Assembly: GCF_900591205.1 (NCBI RefSeq)
Contig: NZ_UUPU01000014.1
Span: 62,001-126,000, forward strand
Length of the DNA: 64,000 nucleotides
Direction of reading: 5' to 3'
Source: Pseudomonas viridiflava
GTDB lineage: Bacteria; Pseudomonadota; Gammaproteobacteria; Pseudomonadales; Pseudomonadaceae
A program made the translations under genes and the position numbers. The notes beneath the pieces are model-generated. The model ran no database searches. It was not told the DNA's origin and was given only the letters and a program-made list of their open reading frames with translations. This document shows positions 17,746-29,044 of this stretch, piece by piece; position 1 is the first letter of the stretch, and each line of letters opens with the position of its first letter.

Positions 17746-19128
17746 ATGGCGGGTTCAGTTTCGGGCAACTATATGCCTTTTATAAAATTAACAGACACTC
17801 AGTTTTCGCAAGCAGCGAGCGTTACTTTTTCGGAAAGCAGTCGACAAACTGCCCGAGACGAAGTACCAGTGATAAACTTCTCATCGCGTAAAAGCGGCGA
17901 AAAACCCAAGGATGTCATAAGTGCATTCACCGCCACGGAGCGCTGCTTTGGTGAGCACTTTGATGTCAGCACTCACGTTGCTGTTATCAAGATGATGATG
18001 CTCAGGTTTGGTCAAAGCCCCACCGATGTATTTGCTAAGGTGACCCCTGTTGCGGGTGGCTATGACGTGACGATGAAGGATAGCTTCAACGTTCATCTGA
18101 CTCAGGATGAGTTGCAGCGCGCAACGCGCGCCTCAAGGTTTGCCGGAGATGACCCGGGCGCAATAGCGGATGCTAATTTTATCTTTGCGGCTTTCGTCAA
18201 ACGCAAGCAACTGGAAGGGCCTTACCCTTCGATGAGCAATGGTTTCGATGCTGCCCTGGCCAAGACCCTCGAAGGCGAAACATCCCAGCGAGCCTTGAAG
18301 GGCATGGGCATGAGTGGCTTTATGCAACATGTCTCGACGGACCAGGTGCAGGCCAATGGCGGGATCTGCGTGGTCGACACCCGCTACTTCGGCGCAGGGT
18401 TGGTGCTGAAGGGGCGACAGCATGATCATCAGAGGGACGAGCCGGTTCGGCGCGCTTACGGTTACATGCTTACGGGGGAGGACGTTACCAAGGATGACCG
18501 TTCGATCGAGAAGGGCAGAGTAATCGTTCCCAACGTGTCGGTAGGGATCAAGCCCAGTAACATCTGGGGCGGCTTCTATCAGGGCACCGAGGGCAATTGT
18601 GTGACTGTATCGGCGATCAAGGCTGCAATGATGAGGTTCGGGCAGAGCCCGGCCGATATTTACGAAAGCGTCAGTGCGACCAGCGGCGGCTATAAAGTGA
18701 TCATGCGTGATGGTTTCTCACTTACCCTGACTGCTGATGAGCTGAAAAAGGCGGAACGAAGTTCAAACTTCAAAGGCCCTGACAAAGCGCTTATCAAGGA
18801 CGCTAACTTCCTTTACGCGGTGAGTGCCAAGCGGGCAATGCTGGAGAACCACGAAGGCCGTGCCGCAGAGAGTTTTGAAACAGCGATGTCCACCCTCAAT
18901 AATGGCGAATTCCCAGGTGCAGCCTTCGCACGCCTGGGGCTGTATGCGTACACACGGCAAAGTACATTCAAGGAGTTGGCAGACGGTGCTCTGGGCACCT
19001 TGGCAGACGTGACCCATTCGATGGTTGTGGTGGATGGTAGCTTGGACATGTGGGGTTCAAAAATATCGCTGAAGTCGTTGAATTGGGACGATCCCAAATA
19101 CTACTTCAGGGCGATAAAACTGGTGTAG
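17746..19128 (+). CDS. Double-domain calpain-like protein, N-copy degenerate
   Basis: A 460-residue paralogue of the preceding protein with two copies of its core. The C-terminal copy (about 265-445) keeps YQGTEGNCVTVSAIKAAM with Cys285 and DVTHSMVVVDG with His424. The N-terminal copy (about 50-225) keeps the scaffold (FGQSPTDVF, KDSFNVHLTQDEL, ADANFIF) but the cysteine position is Ser75 and the His position is Arg or Tyr, so it looks catalytically dead. The first 50 residues contain ten serines and none of the first 12 is acidic. Probably same transcript as the two upstream genes. A regulatory or substrate-binding role for the dead copy is inference. Confidence 0.6.
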   Translation: MAGSVSGNYMPFIKLTDTQFSQAASVTFSESSRQTARDEVPVINFSSRKSGEKPKDVISAFTATERCFGEHFDVSTHVAVIKMMMLRFGQSPTDVFAKVTPVAGGYDVTMKDSFNVHLTQDELQRATRASRFAGDDPGAIADANFIFAAFVKRKQLEGPYPSMSNGFDAALAKTLEGETSQRALKGMGMSGFMQHVSTDQVQANGGICVVDTRYFGAGLVLKGRQHDHQRDEPVRRAYGYMLTGEDVTKDDRSIEKGRVIVPNVSVGIKPSNIWGGFYQGTEGNCVTVSAIKAAMMRFGQSPADIYESVSATSGGYKVIMRDGFSLTLTADELKKAERSSNFKGPDKALIKDANFLYAVSAKRAMLENHEGRAAESFETAMSTLNNGEFPGAAFARLGLYAYTRQSTFKELADGALGTLADVTHSMVVVDGSLDMWGSKISLKSLNWDDPKYYFRAIKLV

Positions 19129-19132
19129 AGCA

Positions 19133-22100
19133 CTACACCAGCAACCGCCTGAAACCTTCCACCGGCAAAGGCCGGCTGTGCAGATACCCCTGATACAAAT
19201 GGCAGCCAAGCCCCTGCAAAAAAGCCAGCTGTTCGAGGGTTTCCACGCCTTCGGCAATCACTTCCAGGTTCAGGCTGCGGGCCATGGCCACAATGGCGCG
19301 GATGATTTCCGCGTCGTTAGGGTCATGGGTGGCATCACGCACAAATGACTGGTCTATTTTCAGCGCATCCACCGGCAGGCGCTTCAGATAGGTCAGTGAC
19401 GAATAGCCAGTGCCGAAATCGTCCATGGCAAAGCTGATGCCGAGCTTTTTCAGGCGGCGCATTTTGCTGATGGTGTCGTCGAGGTTTTGAATCACGATGC
19501 CTTCGGTGATTTCCAGCTTCAACAGGCTGAAAGGCAGTTTGTGTGCACGCAGGCTGCGCTCCACCCGCTCGACAAAATCGTTCTGGCGAAACTGCCGGGG
19601 GCTGATATTCACGCACAGGCTGAAATTCAGCGGGTCCACCAGGCCCTCGGCGATCAGTTGGGCAAAGGTGGCACAGGCTTCGTCGAGGATCCAGGTGCCC
19701 ACTTCCAGGATCAGCCCGCTGTCTTCCAGTACCTTGATAAATTCAGTTGGCGACTGCGCACCCAGTTGCGGGTGCTGCCAGCGCACCAAGGCTTCGGCGC
19801 CGACGATTGTGTTACCGCGTGCATCGACCTGCGGTTGGTAATGCACGCTGAACTCGCCGCGAGACAAGGCCAGGCGCAGGTCGGTCTCCATGCGCAAACG
19901 TTCGCTGGCGGTTTTTTGCATGCTGTTGTGAAACATCTGCGTGGTGTTGCGCCCCGAATCCTTGGCGCGGTACAGGGCGATGTCGGCACGCTTGAGCAGG
20001 TCTGCCGGGGTTGAGCCATGGTCGGGAATCAACGCCACGCCAATGCTTGGCGTGACCTGCAGGCGGTGACCGTCGAGGAACATCGGCTCCGAGAGTAATT
20101 CGCGCAGGGTGTCGGCCAGTTCCTGCACTTGGGCGCTGACCTCCACGCGCGAGCCTTCGAGGCCACTGAGCAGTACCACGAATTCGTCGCCGCCCAGGCG
20201 TGCCACCGTGTCCTCCATGCGCACGCTGGCTTCCAGGCGTGCAGTAACGATTTTCAGCACCGTGTCGCCCACCGGGTGCCCGAGGGAGTCGTTGATGTGC
20301 TTGAAGTGGTCGAGGTCGAGAAACAGCAGGGCGCCGCGCAGGTTATGGCGCTTGAGCAGGGCAATCTGCTGGCTCAGGCGGTCCATCAGCAGCGCCCGGT
20401 TGGGCAGGTTGGTCAGCGGGTCGTGATAGGCCAGGTGACGGATCTGCGCCTGGGCATTCTTCAGCAGGCTCACATCCCGTGCGGTCAGCAGCAGGCACGG
20501 GGTTTCATTGAGGGTGATCGGTTCGACCGACACCTCCACGGCCAGCAATTCGCCACGTTTGTTGTGCCAGAGCATTTCCAGGTGATGAATGCGCCCCTTG
20601 ATCTGCAGCTCGGCCAGCAGCGCCGCACGCTGGTTTTCGTCGGCCCAGATACCGATCTGGTACAGCGTCAGGCCAATGGCTTCTTCGGCCCGGTAGCCGG
20701 TCAGGCGGCAGAAGCCGTCGTTGACTTCCACATAACGCCCGGTGTCGCGCTCGGTGATGGAAATTGCGTCGGGGCTGGAATGGAAGGCTTTGGCGAATTT
20801 TTCTTCACTGGCTTTGAGCGCGGCCTCCGAACGTTGCTGCTGGGTGATATCGCGCAGGGTGGTGACGATGCACGGCTGGTCGCCGACTTTGATCAGCCGG
20901 CTGGAAATCATGCAGGTCAGGGCCTGGCCGTTCTTGTGGTGCACGACAATGGCCACATTGCTCAACGCTTGTTCGCGAATCACCCGTTCGATGCGTTGCA
21001 GGCGCTTGCTTGATTCGTCCCACAGGCCGATCTGCTCCACGCTTTTGTCGATCACTTCGGCCGCTGTCCAACCGAAGGTCTGGGTAAATGCCGGGTTGAT
21101 CTCGATGAATTCGCCGCTGCCCAGGCAGGTCACGCAGATCGGGTCCGGGCTGGCCTGGAACAGGCTGGCGAATTTCTCTTCGGAGGCGCTCAGGCGTTGT
21201 TCGCGCTCCACCTGGTCGGTGATATCCAGCAGGGTGCCGGCCATGCGCACCGGCACGCCCTGTTCGTCACGGTAGAGGCGGGCGCGGCTTTCCAGGTAGC
21301 GCGAACTGCCATCCTCTATTTGCACACGGTAAGTCAGCTGGTAGTTGCCGGCGGGGCCTTCGCGCAGGGTGCGGTAGGCATTGCGCATGTTTTCGCGTTC
21401 TTCATCGGGCATGCCCTCGAAAAACGCGTCGAAAGATTCGTGGAAGGGCTCGGGCGGCAGGCCATGCAATTGGGCGGCGCGGGCCGAGCCGTAGAGCATG
21501 CCGCTGGGGATGTGCCAGTCCCAAGTGCCCAATTGCGCCGAGTCCAGGGCCAGGTCGAGGCGCTCCTGGCTGTCCTTGAGGGCTTGCTCGGCGTTTTTAC
21601 GTTCGGTGGTGTCGAGGAAGGTACTGAGCAAATACGCCTCGCCTTCCAGCTCGACCTTTTGCGCGCTGAGGGTGCCATCGTGGATCTGGCCGTTACTGGC
21701 GCAGAACTGCACCTCCATGGTGATGGGTTCGCCTTTGCGCTGGGTGGCTTTGACCAGCTCTGCGCGCTGCTCGGGGTGGCGCCACAAGCCCAGATCCAGA
21801 GTGGTGCGGCCGATGGCGTCGGCCAGCGGCCAGCCGAACAGCATCTCGAAATACTGGTTGGCCTCACTGATCAGGCCATCGGCCTGGCGGGTCAGCAACA
21901 CCATGTTGGGGCACAGGTGAAACAGCGTGGCGAAGCGTTTTTCGGAGTGGCTGAGGGCGTGCTCGCGTTCGCGCTGGCGGGTGGTTTCGCGGATCACCCC
22001 GATCATGCGGCGCCGGCCGGCCTTGTCCGGCGCCAGGCTGCCATTGATTTCCAGCCAGTGATGGCTGCCATCCGGCCATTGGATATGGTGGTGCATGGCC

Positions 22101-22432
22101 TGCTCGAACGGCTCGCCCGCCAGCACCGCGTGAAAGGCCCGCACCACGCGGGCGCGATCCTGCTGTGCCAGCAGGTCAAGGTAATCCAGGTCCTTGGGCA
22201 GCGGTTGGCGGGGGTCGAAGCCGAACAACGCCTGGGTGCCCCGCGACCAACTGATGCGCCCGGTGTCGATCTCCCAGCACCACGCGCCCAGGCGGGCAGC
22301 ATTGAGGGCTGCCAGCAACTGCGGGGCGCTGTCCCAGCTTTGCTCCGCCTCTTGAGGGTCAAGGGCGTAAATACGGGGCAGGGGTGGCACGGAATCGACG
22401 GGGTTGCGCATTATCAAAGGGCCTTCGCTCAA
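19133..22432 (-). CDS. Five-PAS GGDEF-EAL cyclic-di-GMP protein
   Basis: A 1099-residue cytoplasmic sensor-effector for cyclic di-GMP. Five PAS domains span about residues 37-155, 158-285, 286-415, 416-540 and 541-665. The GGDEF domain (about 670-840) has intact RLGGDEF and an I-site RMED five residues upstream. The EAL domain (about 850-1099) keeps GAEALVRW, ITEGIV, DDFGTGYSSL and IAEGVE. Both catalytic centres look intact, so synthesis, breakdown or switching are all possible. No membrane segment, so input is probably a soluble ligand, redox state or cofactor. It stops four bases from the calpain-like gene, convergently. Confidence 0.92.
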   Translation of the reverse strand: MSEGPLIMRNPVDSVPPLPRIYALDPQEAEQSWDSAPQLLAALNAARLGAWCWEIDTGRISWSRGTQALFGFDPRQPLPKDLDYLDLLAQQDRARVVRAFHAVLAGEPFEQAMHHHIQWPDGSHHWLEINGSLAPDKAGRRRMIGVIRETTRQREREHALSHSEKRFATLFHLCPNMVLLTRQADGLISEANQYFEMLFGWPLADAIGRTTLDLGLWRHPEQRAELVKATQRKGEPITMEVQFCASNGQIHDGTLSAQKVELEGEAYLLSTFLDTTERKNAEQALKDSQERLDLALDSAQLGTWDWHIPSGMLYGSARAAQLHGLPPEPFHESFDAFFEGMPDEERENMRNAYRTLREGPAGNYQLTYRVQIEDGSSRYLESRARLYRDEQGVPVRMAGTLLDITDQVEREQRLSASEEKFASLFQASPDPICVTCLGSGEFIEINPAFTQTFGWTAAEVIDKSVEQIGLWDESSKRLQRIERVIREQALSNVAIVVHHKNGQALTCMISSRLIKVGDQPCIVTTLRDITQQQRSEAALKASEEKFAKAFHSSPDAISITERDTGRYVEVNDGFCRLTGYRAEEAIGLTLYQIGIWADENQRAALLAELQIKGRIHHLEMLWHNKRGELLAVEVSVEPITLNETPCLLLTARDVSLLKNAQAQIRHLAYHDPLTNLPNRALLMDRLSQQIALLKRHNLRGALLFLDLDHFKHINDSLGHPVGDTVLKIVTARLEASVRMEDTVARLGGDEFVVLLSGLEGSRVEVSAQVQELADTLRELLSEPMFLDGHRLQVTPSIGVALIPDHGSTPADLLKRADIALYRAKDSGRNTTQMFHNSMQKTASERLRMETDLRLALSRGEFSVHYQPQVDARGNTIVGAEALVRWQHPQLGAQSPTEFIKVLEDSGLILEVGTWILDEACATFAQLIAEGLVDPLNFSLCVNISPRQFRQNDFVERVERSLRAHKLPFSLLKLEITEGIVIQNLDDTISKMRRLKKLGISFAMDDFGTGYSSLTYLKRLPVDALKIDQSFVRDATHDPNDAEIIRAIVAMARSLNLEVIAEGVETLEQLAFLQGLGCHLYQGYLHSRPLPVEGFRRLLV

Positions 22433-22477
22433 TGGGCGTTCGGCGCGGTTCAGTTCAGACCTTGAGGCCGCACAGCT

Positions 22478-23368
22478 TCATGCCGGTATCCCTGGCAGAT
22501 CGACCTGTGCATCCAATAGGCTCATGAAAGCCCGCGCAGCATTCGACAGCGTCCTTTCGGTGTGCACGATATAGCCTAGCTGGCGACTGAGCTGTATGCC
22601 CGGCAAAGCGATACTTGCCACCTGGTCGTCGAGCATGGTGCGTGGCAATACGCTCCATGCCAGGCCGATGGACACCATCATCTTGATAGTTTCCAGATAG
22701 TTAGTGCTCATCGCGATGTTCGGTGTGAGGCCCTGGGCCTCGAACAGTCGGCTGACAATATGGTGTGTAAAGGTGTTGCCTCCCGGGAAAACCGCCGGGT
22801 GCCTGGCAATATCGGCCAGGTTGACCGTGCCGTTGCTGGTCAGGCTGTGTTCGGGTGCCACCACGAAATCCAGCGGGTCATCCCATACCGGGGTCGCACG
22901 CACCAGGTTGTGCGGATCGGGCGCCAGGGTGATCACCGCCACTTCGGCGCGGCCATGGAGGATTTCTTCGTAGGCCACTTCCGAATCGAGAAACTGAATA
23001 TCCAGCGCCACGTTCGGGTATTTCCGGGTGAAGGTGCGCAGGATCGGCGGCAGCCGATGCAGGCCGATATGGTGGCTGGTGGCCAGGGTCAGGCGCCCGC
23101 TGACTTCGCCGGTGAGGTTGGTCAGGGCGCGGCGGGTGTCATCCAGCACATTCAGAATCTGATAGGCACGTGGCAGCAGGGCTCGGCCAGCCTCGGTCAG
23201 GCCCACTTCGCGGCCCAGGCGATCAAACAGGCGCACTTTCAATTGTTGCTCAAGGCCGGCAATGCGTTTGCTGATGGCCGGCTGAGTCAGGTACAGGCGC
23301 TCACCGGCGCCGGAGAAGCTGCCGGTCTCGGCGATGGCAATAAAGGCATTGAGGTTGGCCAAGTCCAT
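22478..23368 (-). CDS. LysR-family regulator divergent from leuC
   Basis: A 296-residue LysR protein: helix-turn-helix MDLANLNAFIAIAETGSFSG and QPAISKRIAGLEQQL, then an effector domain of CynR/CysB type with SHHIGLHRLPPILRTF. ATG 23368 gives the canonical N-terminus; the frame's extra upstream codons are unlikely. It faces leuC across 147 bases, a position conserved in Pseudomonas, and probably affects leucine biosynthesis. The co-inducer is not evident. Confidence 0.88.
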   Translation of the reverse strand: MDLANLNAFIAIAETGSFSGAGERLYLTQPAISKRIAGLEQQLKVRLFDRLGREVGLTEAGRALLPRAYQILNVLDDTRRALTNLTGEVSGRLTLATSHHIGLHRLPPILRTFTRKYPNVALDIQFLDSEVAYEEILHGRAEVAVITLAPDPHNLVRATPVWDDPLDFVVAPEHSLTSNGTVNLADIARHPAVFPGGNTFTHHIVSRLFEAQGLTPNIAMSTNYLETIKMMVSIGLAWSVLPRTMLDDQVASIALPGIQLSRQLGYIVHTERTLSNAARAFMSLLDAQVDLPGIPA

Positions 23369-23515
23369 TGTGGTATTCCAGTTGGTAATCCAAAGCATAA
23401 AAAATATGAATTTGAGTTATTTAATGTAGCGCCATACCATCAGCCTCACAAGCCAAAGGGTTATTGAATGTCTCAAGACCCGGGGCATAGAAAGACCGAT
23501 GATGAGGACCGACTG

Positions 23516-24934
23516 ATGGCCGGCAAAACGCTTTACGACAAGCTTTGGGATTCCCATGAAGTGAAACGGCGCGACGATGGCTCGTCGCTGATCTATATCG
23601 ACCGTCACATCATCCATGAAGTGACCTCGCCCCAAGCGTTCGAAGGTCTGCGGCTGGCCGGGCGCAAGCCTTGGCGCGTCGACTCGATCATCGCCACCCC
23701 GGACCACAACGTACCGACCACCCCTGAGCGCAAGGGTGGCATCGACGCCATCGTCGACACCGTATCGCGCCTTCAGGTGCAGACCCTCGACGACTACTGC
23801 GACGAATATGGCATCACCGAATTCAAGATGAATGACGTACGCCAAGGCATCGTGCACGTGATCGGCCCGGAGCAGGGCGCCACCTTGCCCGGCATGACCG
23901 TGGTTTGCGGTGACTCCCACACGTCCACCCACGGTGCGTTCGGCGCCCTGGCCCACGGCATCGGCACTTCCGAGGTGGAACATGTGTTCGCCACTCAGTG
24001 CCTGGTCGCCAAGAAAATGAAGAACATGTTGGTCAAGGTCGAAGGCACGTTGCCGTTCGGCGTGACCGCCAAGGACATTGTGCTCGCGGTGATCGGCAAG
24101 ATCGGCACCGCCGGCGGTAACGGCCATGCCATCGAGTTTGCCGGCAGCGCTATTCGCGACCTGTCCATCGAAGGCCGTATGACCATCTGCAACATGTCCA
24201 TTGAAGCCGGTGCCCGTGTGGGCATGGTGGCGGCCGACGAAAAAACCGTCGAATACGTAAAAGGCCGTCCATTCGCACCGGCAGGCGCCGACTGGGACGC
24301 CGCGGTAGAAGCCTGGAAAGACCTGGTCTCCGACGCCGATGCCGTATTCGACACCGTGGTTGAACTCGACGCCGCACAGATCAAGCCGCAAGTCAGCTGG
24401 GGCACCTCGCCGGAAATGGTGCTGGCCGTCGACCAGAACGTGCCGGACCCGGCCAAGGAAACCGACCTGGTCAAGCGCGGCTCCATCGAGCGCGCCCTCA
24501 AGTACATGGGCTTGCAGGCCAACCAGGCGATCACCGACATCCAGTTGGATCGCGTGTTTATCGGCTCCTGCACCAACTCGCGGATCGAAGACCTGCGCGC
24601 CGCGGCGGTGATCGCCAAGGGCCGCAAAGTCGCCTCGACCATCAAGCAAGCCATCGTGGTGCCGGGTTCGGGCCTGGTCAAAGCGCAAGCCGAAGCCGAA
24701 GGTCTGGACAAAATCTTCCTCGAGGCCGGTTTTGAATGGCGTGAGCCGGGCTGCTCCATGTGCCTGGCGATGAACCCGGACCGTTTGGAGTCGGGCGAGC
24801 ATTGCGCGTCCACCTCCAACCGTAACTTCGAAGGGCGTCAGGGCGCCGGTGGCCGTACCCACCTCGTCAGCCCGGCCATGGCCGCCGCCGCTGCCGTCAA
24901 CGGTCGTTTCATCGACGTTCGCGAATTGATCTGA
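23516..24934 (+). CDS. leuC: 3-isopropylmalate dehydratase large subunit
   Basis: A 472-residue aconitase-family subunit. With LeuD it isomerises 2-isopropylmalate to 3-isopropylmalate. The 4Fe-4S ligands are the cysteine in IGSCTNSR and the pair in [21 protein letters not shown] is the substrate loop. Start ATG 23516 ([12 protein letters not shown]) follows GAGGA; 16 extra upstream codons in frame have no family support. leuD begins 10 bases after the stop. Confidence 0.96.
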   Translation: MAGKTLYDKLWDSHEVKRRDDGSSLIYIDRHIIHEVTSPQAFEGLRLAGRKPWRVDSIIATPDHNVPTTPERKGGIDAIVDTVSRLQVQTLDDYCDEYGITEFKMNDVRQGIVHVIGPEQGATLPGMTVVCGDSHTSTHGAFGALAHGIGTSEVEHVFATQCLVAKKMKNMLVKVEGTLPFGVTAKDIVLAVIGKIGTAGGNGHAIEFAGSAIRDLSIEGRMTICNMSIEAGARVGMVAADEKTVEYVKGRPFAPAGADWDAAVEAWKDLVSDADAVFDTVVELDAAQIKPQVSWGTSPEMVLAVDQNVPDPAKETDLVKRGSIERALKYMGLQANQAITDIQLDRVFIGSCTNSRIEDLRAAAVIAKGRKVASTIKQAIVVPGSGLVKAQAEAEGLDKIFLEAGFEWREPGCSMCLAMNPDRLESGEHCASTSNRNFEGRQGAGGRTHLVSPAMAAAAAVNGRFIDVRELI

Positions 24935-24944
24935 GGAATACCCG

Positions 24945-25589
24945 ATGAGAGCTTTTACCCAACACACCGGTCTTGTCGCGCCGTTGGACCGTGCCAACGT
25001 GGACACCGACCAGATCATCCCCAAGCAGTTTTTGAAGTCGATCAAACGCACTGGTTTTGGGCCGAACCTGTTCGATGAGTGGCGCTACCTGGACGTGGGC
25101 TACGCCTACCAGGACAACTCCAAGCGCCCGTTGAACAAGGATTTCGTGCTCAACGCCGAGCGTTACCAGGGCGCCAGCGTGCTGCTGGCCCGGGAAAACT
25201 TCGGTTGCGGCTCCAGCCGTGAGCACGCGCCGTGGGCCCTGGAAGAATATGGCTTTCGCAGCATCATCGCGCCGAGCTACGCCGACATCTTCTTCAACAA
25301 CAGCTTCAAGAACGGCCTGTTGCCGATCATCTTGAGCGATGCCGAAGTGGATGAGCTGTTCAAGCAGGTTGAAGCCGACGTGGGCTACCAGTTGACCGTC
25401 GACCTGGCGGCGCAAACCGTGACCCGTCCGGATGGCAAGGTGTACCACTTTGAGGTCGATGCCTTCCGCAAACACTGCCTGATCAATGGCCTGGACGATA
25501 TCGGCCTGACCTTGCAGGACGGCGATGCAATTGCGGCGTTTGAAGCCAGACACCGGGCGAGCCAGCCCTGGTTGTTTCGCGATGCCTGA
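24945..25589 (+). CDS. leuD: 3-isopropylmalate dehydratase small subunit
   Basis: A 214-residue swivel-domain partner of Leu[14 protein letters not shown] and [16 protein letters not shown] are the family signatures. Ribosome site GAGGAA precedes ATG 24945. Operon with leuC. Confidence 0.96.
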   Translation: MRAFTQHTGLVAPLDRANVDTDQIIPKQFLKSIKRTGFGPNLFDEWRYLDVGYAYQDNSKRPLNKDFVLNAERYQGASVLLARENFGCGSSREHAPWALEEYGFRSIIAPSYADIFFNNSFKNGLLPIILSDAEVDELFKQVEADVGYQLTVDLAAQTVTRPDGKVYHFEVDAFRKHCLINGLDDIGLTLQDGDAIAAFEARHRASQPWLFRDA

Positions 25590-25610
25590 TTTGCGGTAGG
25601 CCGTGCGGGC

Positions 25611-25688
25611 CCCATCGCGGGCAAGCCCGGCTCCCACATGTTGACCTGTGAACACGGTCAATTGTGGGAGCTGGCTTGCCTGCGATAG
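25611..25688. repeat. Inverted REP pair (REPIN)
   Basis: Arms CATCGCGGGCAAGCCCGGCT and the reverse-complement type AGCTGGCTTGCCTGCGATAG flank a short loop between leuD and the methyltransferase gene. Confidence 0.75.
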
Positions 25689-25725
25689 CGCCCGTACCAA
25701 CACCCCAAAACCCGAGGAAACGACC

Positions 25726-26490
25726 ATGACCCACACCGCCCACACCCAAGTCGTGCAAAAACAATTCGGCGAGCAAGCCAGTGCCTACCTGAGCAGTGCC
25801 GTGCATGCCCAAGGCGCCGAATTCGCGCTGCTCCAGGCCGAACTGGCCGGGCAGGGCAGCGCACGGCTGCTGGACCTGGGTTGCGGTGCCGGTCATGTCA
25901 GCTTCCATGTGGCGCCGCTGGTAAAAGAAGTGGTGGCCTACGACCTGTCCCAGCAGATGCTCGACGTGGTGGCGGCCGCTGCCAGCGACCGTGGCCTGGG
26001 CAACATCCGCACCGTACAGGGCGCCGCCGAGCGCCTGCCGTTTGCCGATGGCGAGTTCGACTTCGTGTTCAGCCGCTACTCGGCCCACCACTGGAGCGAC
26101 TTGGGCCTGGCCCTGCGCGAAGTGCGCCGGGTGCTGAAACCGGGCGGCGTGGCGGCATTCGTCGATGTATTGTCACCGGGCAGCCCACTGTTGGACACTT
26201 ACCTGCAAACCGTCGAAGTGCTGCGCGACACCAGCCACGTGCGCGATTACTCTGGCGCCGAGTGGATGCAGCAACTCAGCGAGTCCGGTTTGCATGTGCG
26301 CACCAGCAGTCGCCAGCGCCTGCGCCTGGAATACACCTCGTGGGTCGAGCGCATGCGCACGCCAGAGGTATTGCGCGCCGCAATCCTTGAGCTGCAACAG
26401 GCGATGGGCCAGGAAGTGCGCGATTACTACGAAATTCAAGCCGACGGCACCTTCAGCACCGACGTGCTGGTGGTGTTCGCCGAGCGCTGA
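25726..26490 (+). CDS. Class I SAM-dependent methyltransferase
   Basis: A 254-residue UbiE/COQ5-like methyltransferase. Motif I is LLDLGCGAGHVS; motif II includes DFVFSRYSAHHWSD and motif III VLKPGGVAAFVD. Start ATG 25726 follows GAGGAA. It sits inside the leu cluster between leuD and leuB, a conserved Pseudomonas arrangement, though no role in leucine synthesis is known to me. Small-molecule substrate unknown. Confidence 0.9.
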   Translation: MTHTAHTQVVQKQFGEQASAYLSSAVHAQGAEFALLQAELAGQGSARLLDLGCGAGHVSFHVAPLVKEVVAYDLSQQMLDVVAAAASDRGLGNIRTVQGAAERLPFADGEFDFVFSRYSAHHWSDLGLALREVRRVLKPGGVAAFVDVLSPGSPLLDTYLQTVEVLRDTSHVRDYSGAEWMQQLSESGLHVRTSSRQRLRLEYTSWVERMRTPEVLRAAILELQQAMGQEVRDYYEIQADGTFSTDVLVVFAER

Positions 26491-26543
26491 TTGATTTTTC
26501 CCGACCTGCCCACGGGCGGGTCGCTTGATGAAATGAGGAACGC

Positions 26544-27626
<1,083 letters not shown>

Positions 27627-27690
27627 TCTCTCGGGCCCGCTTGCAGATGTTGCTGCAAGGCGGCCCACTTTTTAACAAGGTGTAGTTGCG

Positions 27691-28803
27691 ATGAAACGTG
27701 TAGGTCTGATCGGTTGGCGCGGTATGGTCGGTTCCGTGCTCATGCAGCGGATGCTGGAAGAGCAGGATTTCGATCTTATTGAGCCGGTGTTTTTCACCAC
27801 TTCGAACGTGGGTGGCCAAGGGCCGTCCGTGGGCAAGGATATTGCCCCGCTCAAGGACGCCTACAGCATTGAAGAGCTGAAAACCCTCGATGTGATTCTG
27901 ACCTGCCAGGGTGGCGACTACACCAGCGAAGTCTTCCCCAAGCTGCGCGAAGCAGGCTGGCAGGGTTACTGGATCGACGCCGCCTCGAGCCTGCGCATGC
28001 AGGACGACGCCGTGATCATCCTCGACCCGGTCAACCGCAAGGTCATCGACCAGCAGCTGGATACCGGCACCAAGAACTACGTCGGCGGCAACTGCACCGT
28101 CAGCCTGATGCTGATGGGCCTGGGCGGCCTGTTCGAAGCTGGCCTGGTCGAGTGGATGAGCGCCATGACGTATCAGGCGGCGTCCGGTGCCGGCGCGCAG
28201 AACATGCGTGAGCTGATCAAGCAGATGGGCGCGACCCATGCTGCGGTTGCCGATCAACTGGCGGACCCTGCCAGCGCGATCCTCGACATCGACCGCCGTG
28301 TCGCCGAAGCCATGCGCAGCGATGCCTACCCGACCGAGAACTTCGGTGTGCCATTGGCCGGCAGCCTGATCCCGTGGATCGACAAAGAGCTGCCTAACGG
28401 CCAGAGCCGCGAAGAGTGGAAGGCGCAGGCTGAGACCAACAAGATCCTGGGTCGCTTCAAGAGCCCGATCCCGGTGGACGGCATTTGCGTGCGCATCGGC
28501 GCCATGCGTTGCCACAGCCAGGCGCTGACCATCAAGTTGAACAAAGACGTGCCGATCGCCGATATCGAAGGGCTGATCAGCCAGCACAACCCTTGGGTCA
28601 AGCTGGTGCCGAACAACCGCGATATCAGCATGCAGGAGCTGAGCCCGACCAAGGTCACCGGCACCCTGAATGTACCGGTTGGCCGTCTGCGCAAGCTGAA
28701 CATGGGCAGCCAGTTCCTCGGCGCGTTCACCGTTGGCGACCAGCTGCTGTGGGGCGCTGCCGAGCCGCTGCGTCGGATGCTGCGGATTCTGCTGGAGCGT
28801 TGA
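27691..28803 (+). CDS. asd: Aspartate-semialdehyde dehydrogenase
   Basis: A 370-residue NADPH enzyme that reduces aspartyl phosphate, feeding lysine, diaminopimelate, methionine and threonine. The cofactor loop is [11 protein letters not shown]; the nucleophile is the cysteine in [10 protein letters not shown], and the His/Arg active-site segment is [13 protein letters not shown]. The longer class typical of gamma-proteobacteria. A terminator follows. Confidence 0.96.
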   Translation: MKRVGLIGWRGMVGSVLMQRMLEEQDFDLIEPVFFTTSNVGGQGPSVGKDIAPLKDAYSIEELKTLDVILTCQGGDYTSEVFPKLREAGWQGYWIDAASSLRMQDDAVIILDPVNRKVIDQQLDTGTKNYVGGNCTVSLMLMGLGGLFEAGLVEWMSAMTYQAASGAGAQNMRELIKQMGATHAAVADQLADPASAILDIDRRVAEAMRSDAYPTENFGVPLAGSLIPWIDKELPNGQSREEWKAQAETNKILGRFKSPIPVDGICVRIGAMRCHSQALTIKLNKDVPIADIEGLISQHNPWVKLVPNNRDISMQELSPTKVTGTLNVPVGRLRKLNMGSQFLGAFTVGDQLLWGAAEPLRRMLRILLER

Positions 28804-28820
28804 TCGCTTAAGGCTGTACG

Positions 28821-28856
28821 AAAAACCCGCGTTCTGGTGACAGACGCGGGTTTTTT
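28821..28856 (+). terminator. asd terminator
   Basis: AAAAACCCGCG pairs with CGCGGGTTTTT around a 13-base loop and ends in a T-run. Confidence 0.88.
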
Positions 28857-28871
28857 GTTGTCCTTGAGGCC

Positions 28872-28951
28872 GCCATCGCGGGCAAGCCCGGCGCCCACCT
28901 TTTGATGTGTGAACCCATTCAAATGTGGGAGGGGGCTTGCCCCCGATGAGG
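28872..28951. repeat. Inverted REP pair (REPIN)
   Basis: Arms at 28872-28900 and 28921-28951 with cores CGGGCAAGCCCG and GGGGGCTTGCCCCC, between asd and its paralogue. Confidence 0.7.
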
Positions 28952-29044
28952 CCCTCAGCCCCACCCACAAAAGCCAGCTTAATTGCCTCACCCCCAACCA
29001 CCCGGTAAAGTGCCGCTCCCCCCGCAATGCCCGAGGCAGCCACC

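Noticed and set aside
23417..25051. 544-codon minus-strand frame opposite leuC
   Set aside because: Antisense of leuC with shadow-frame composition.
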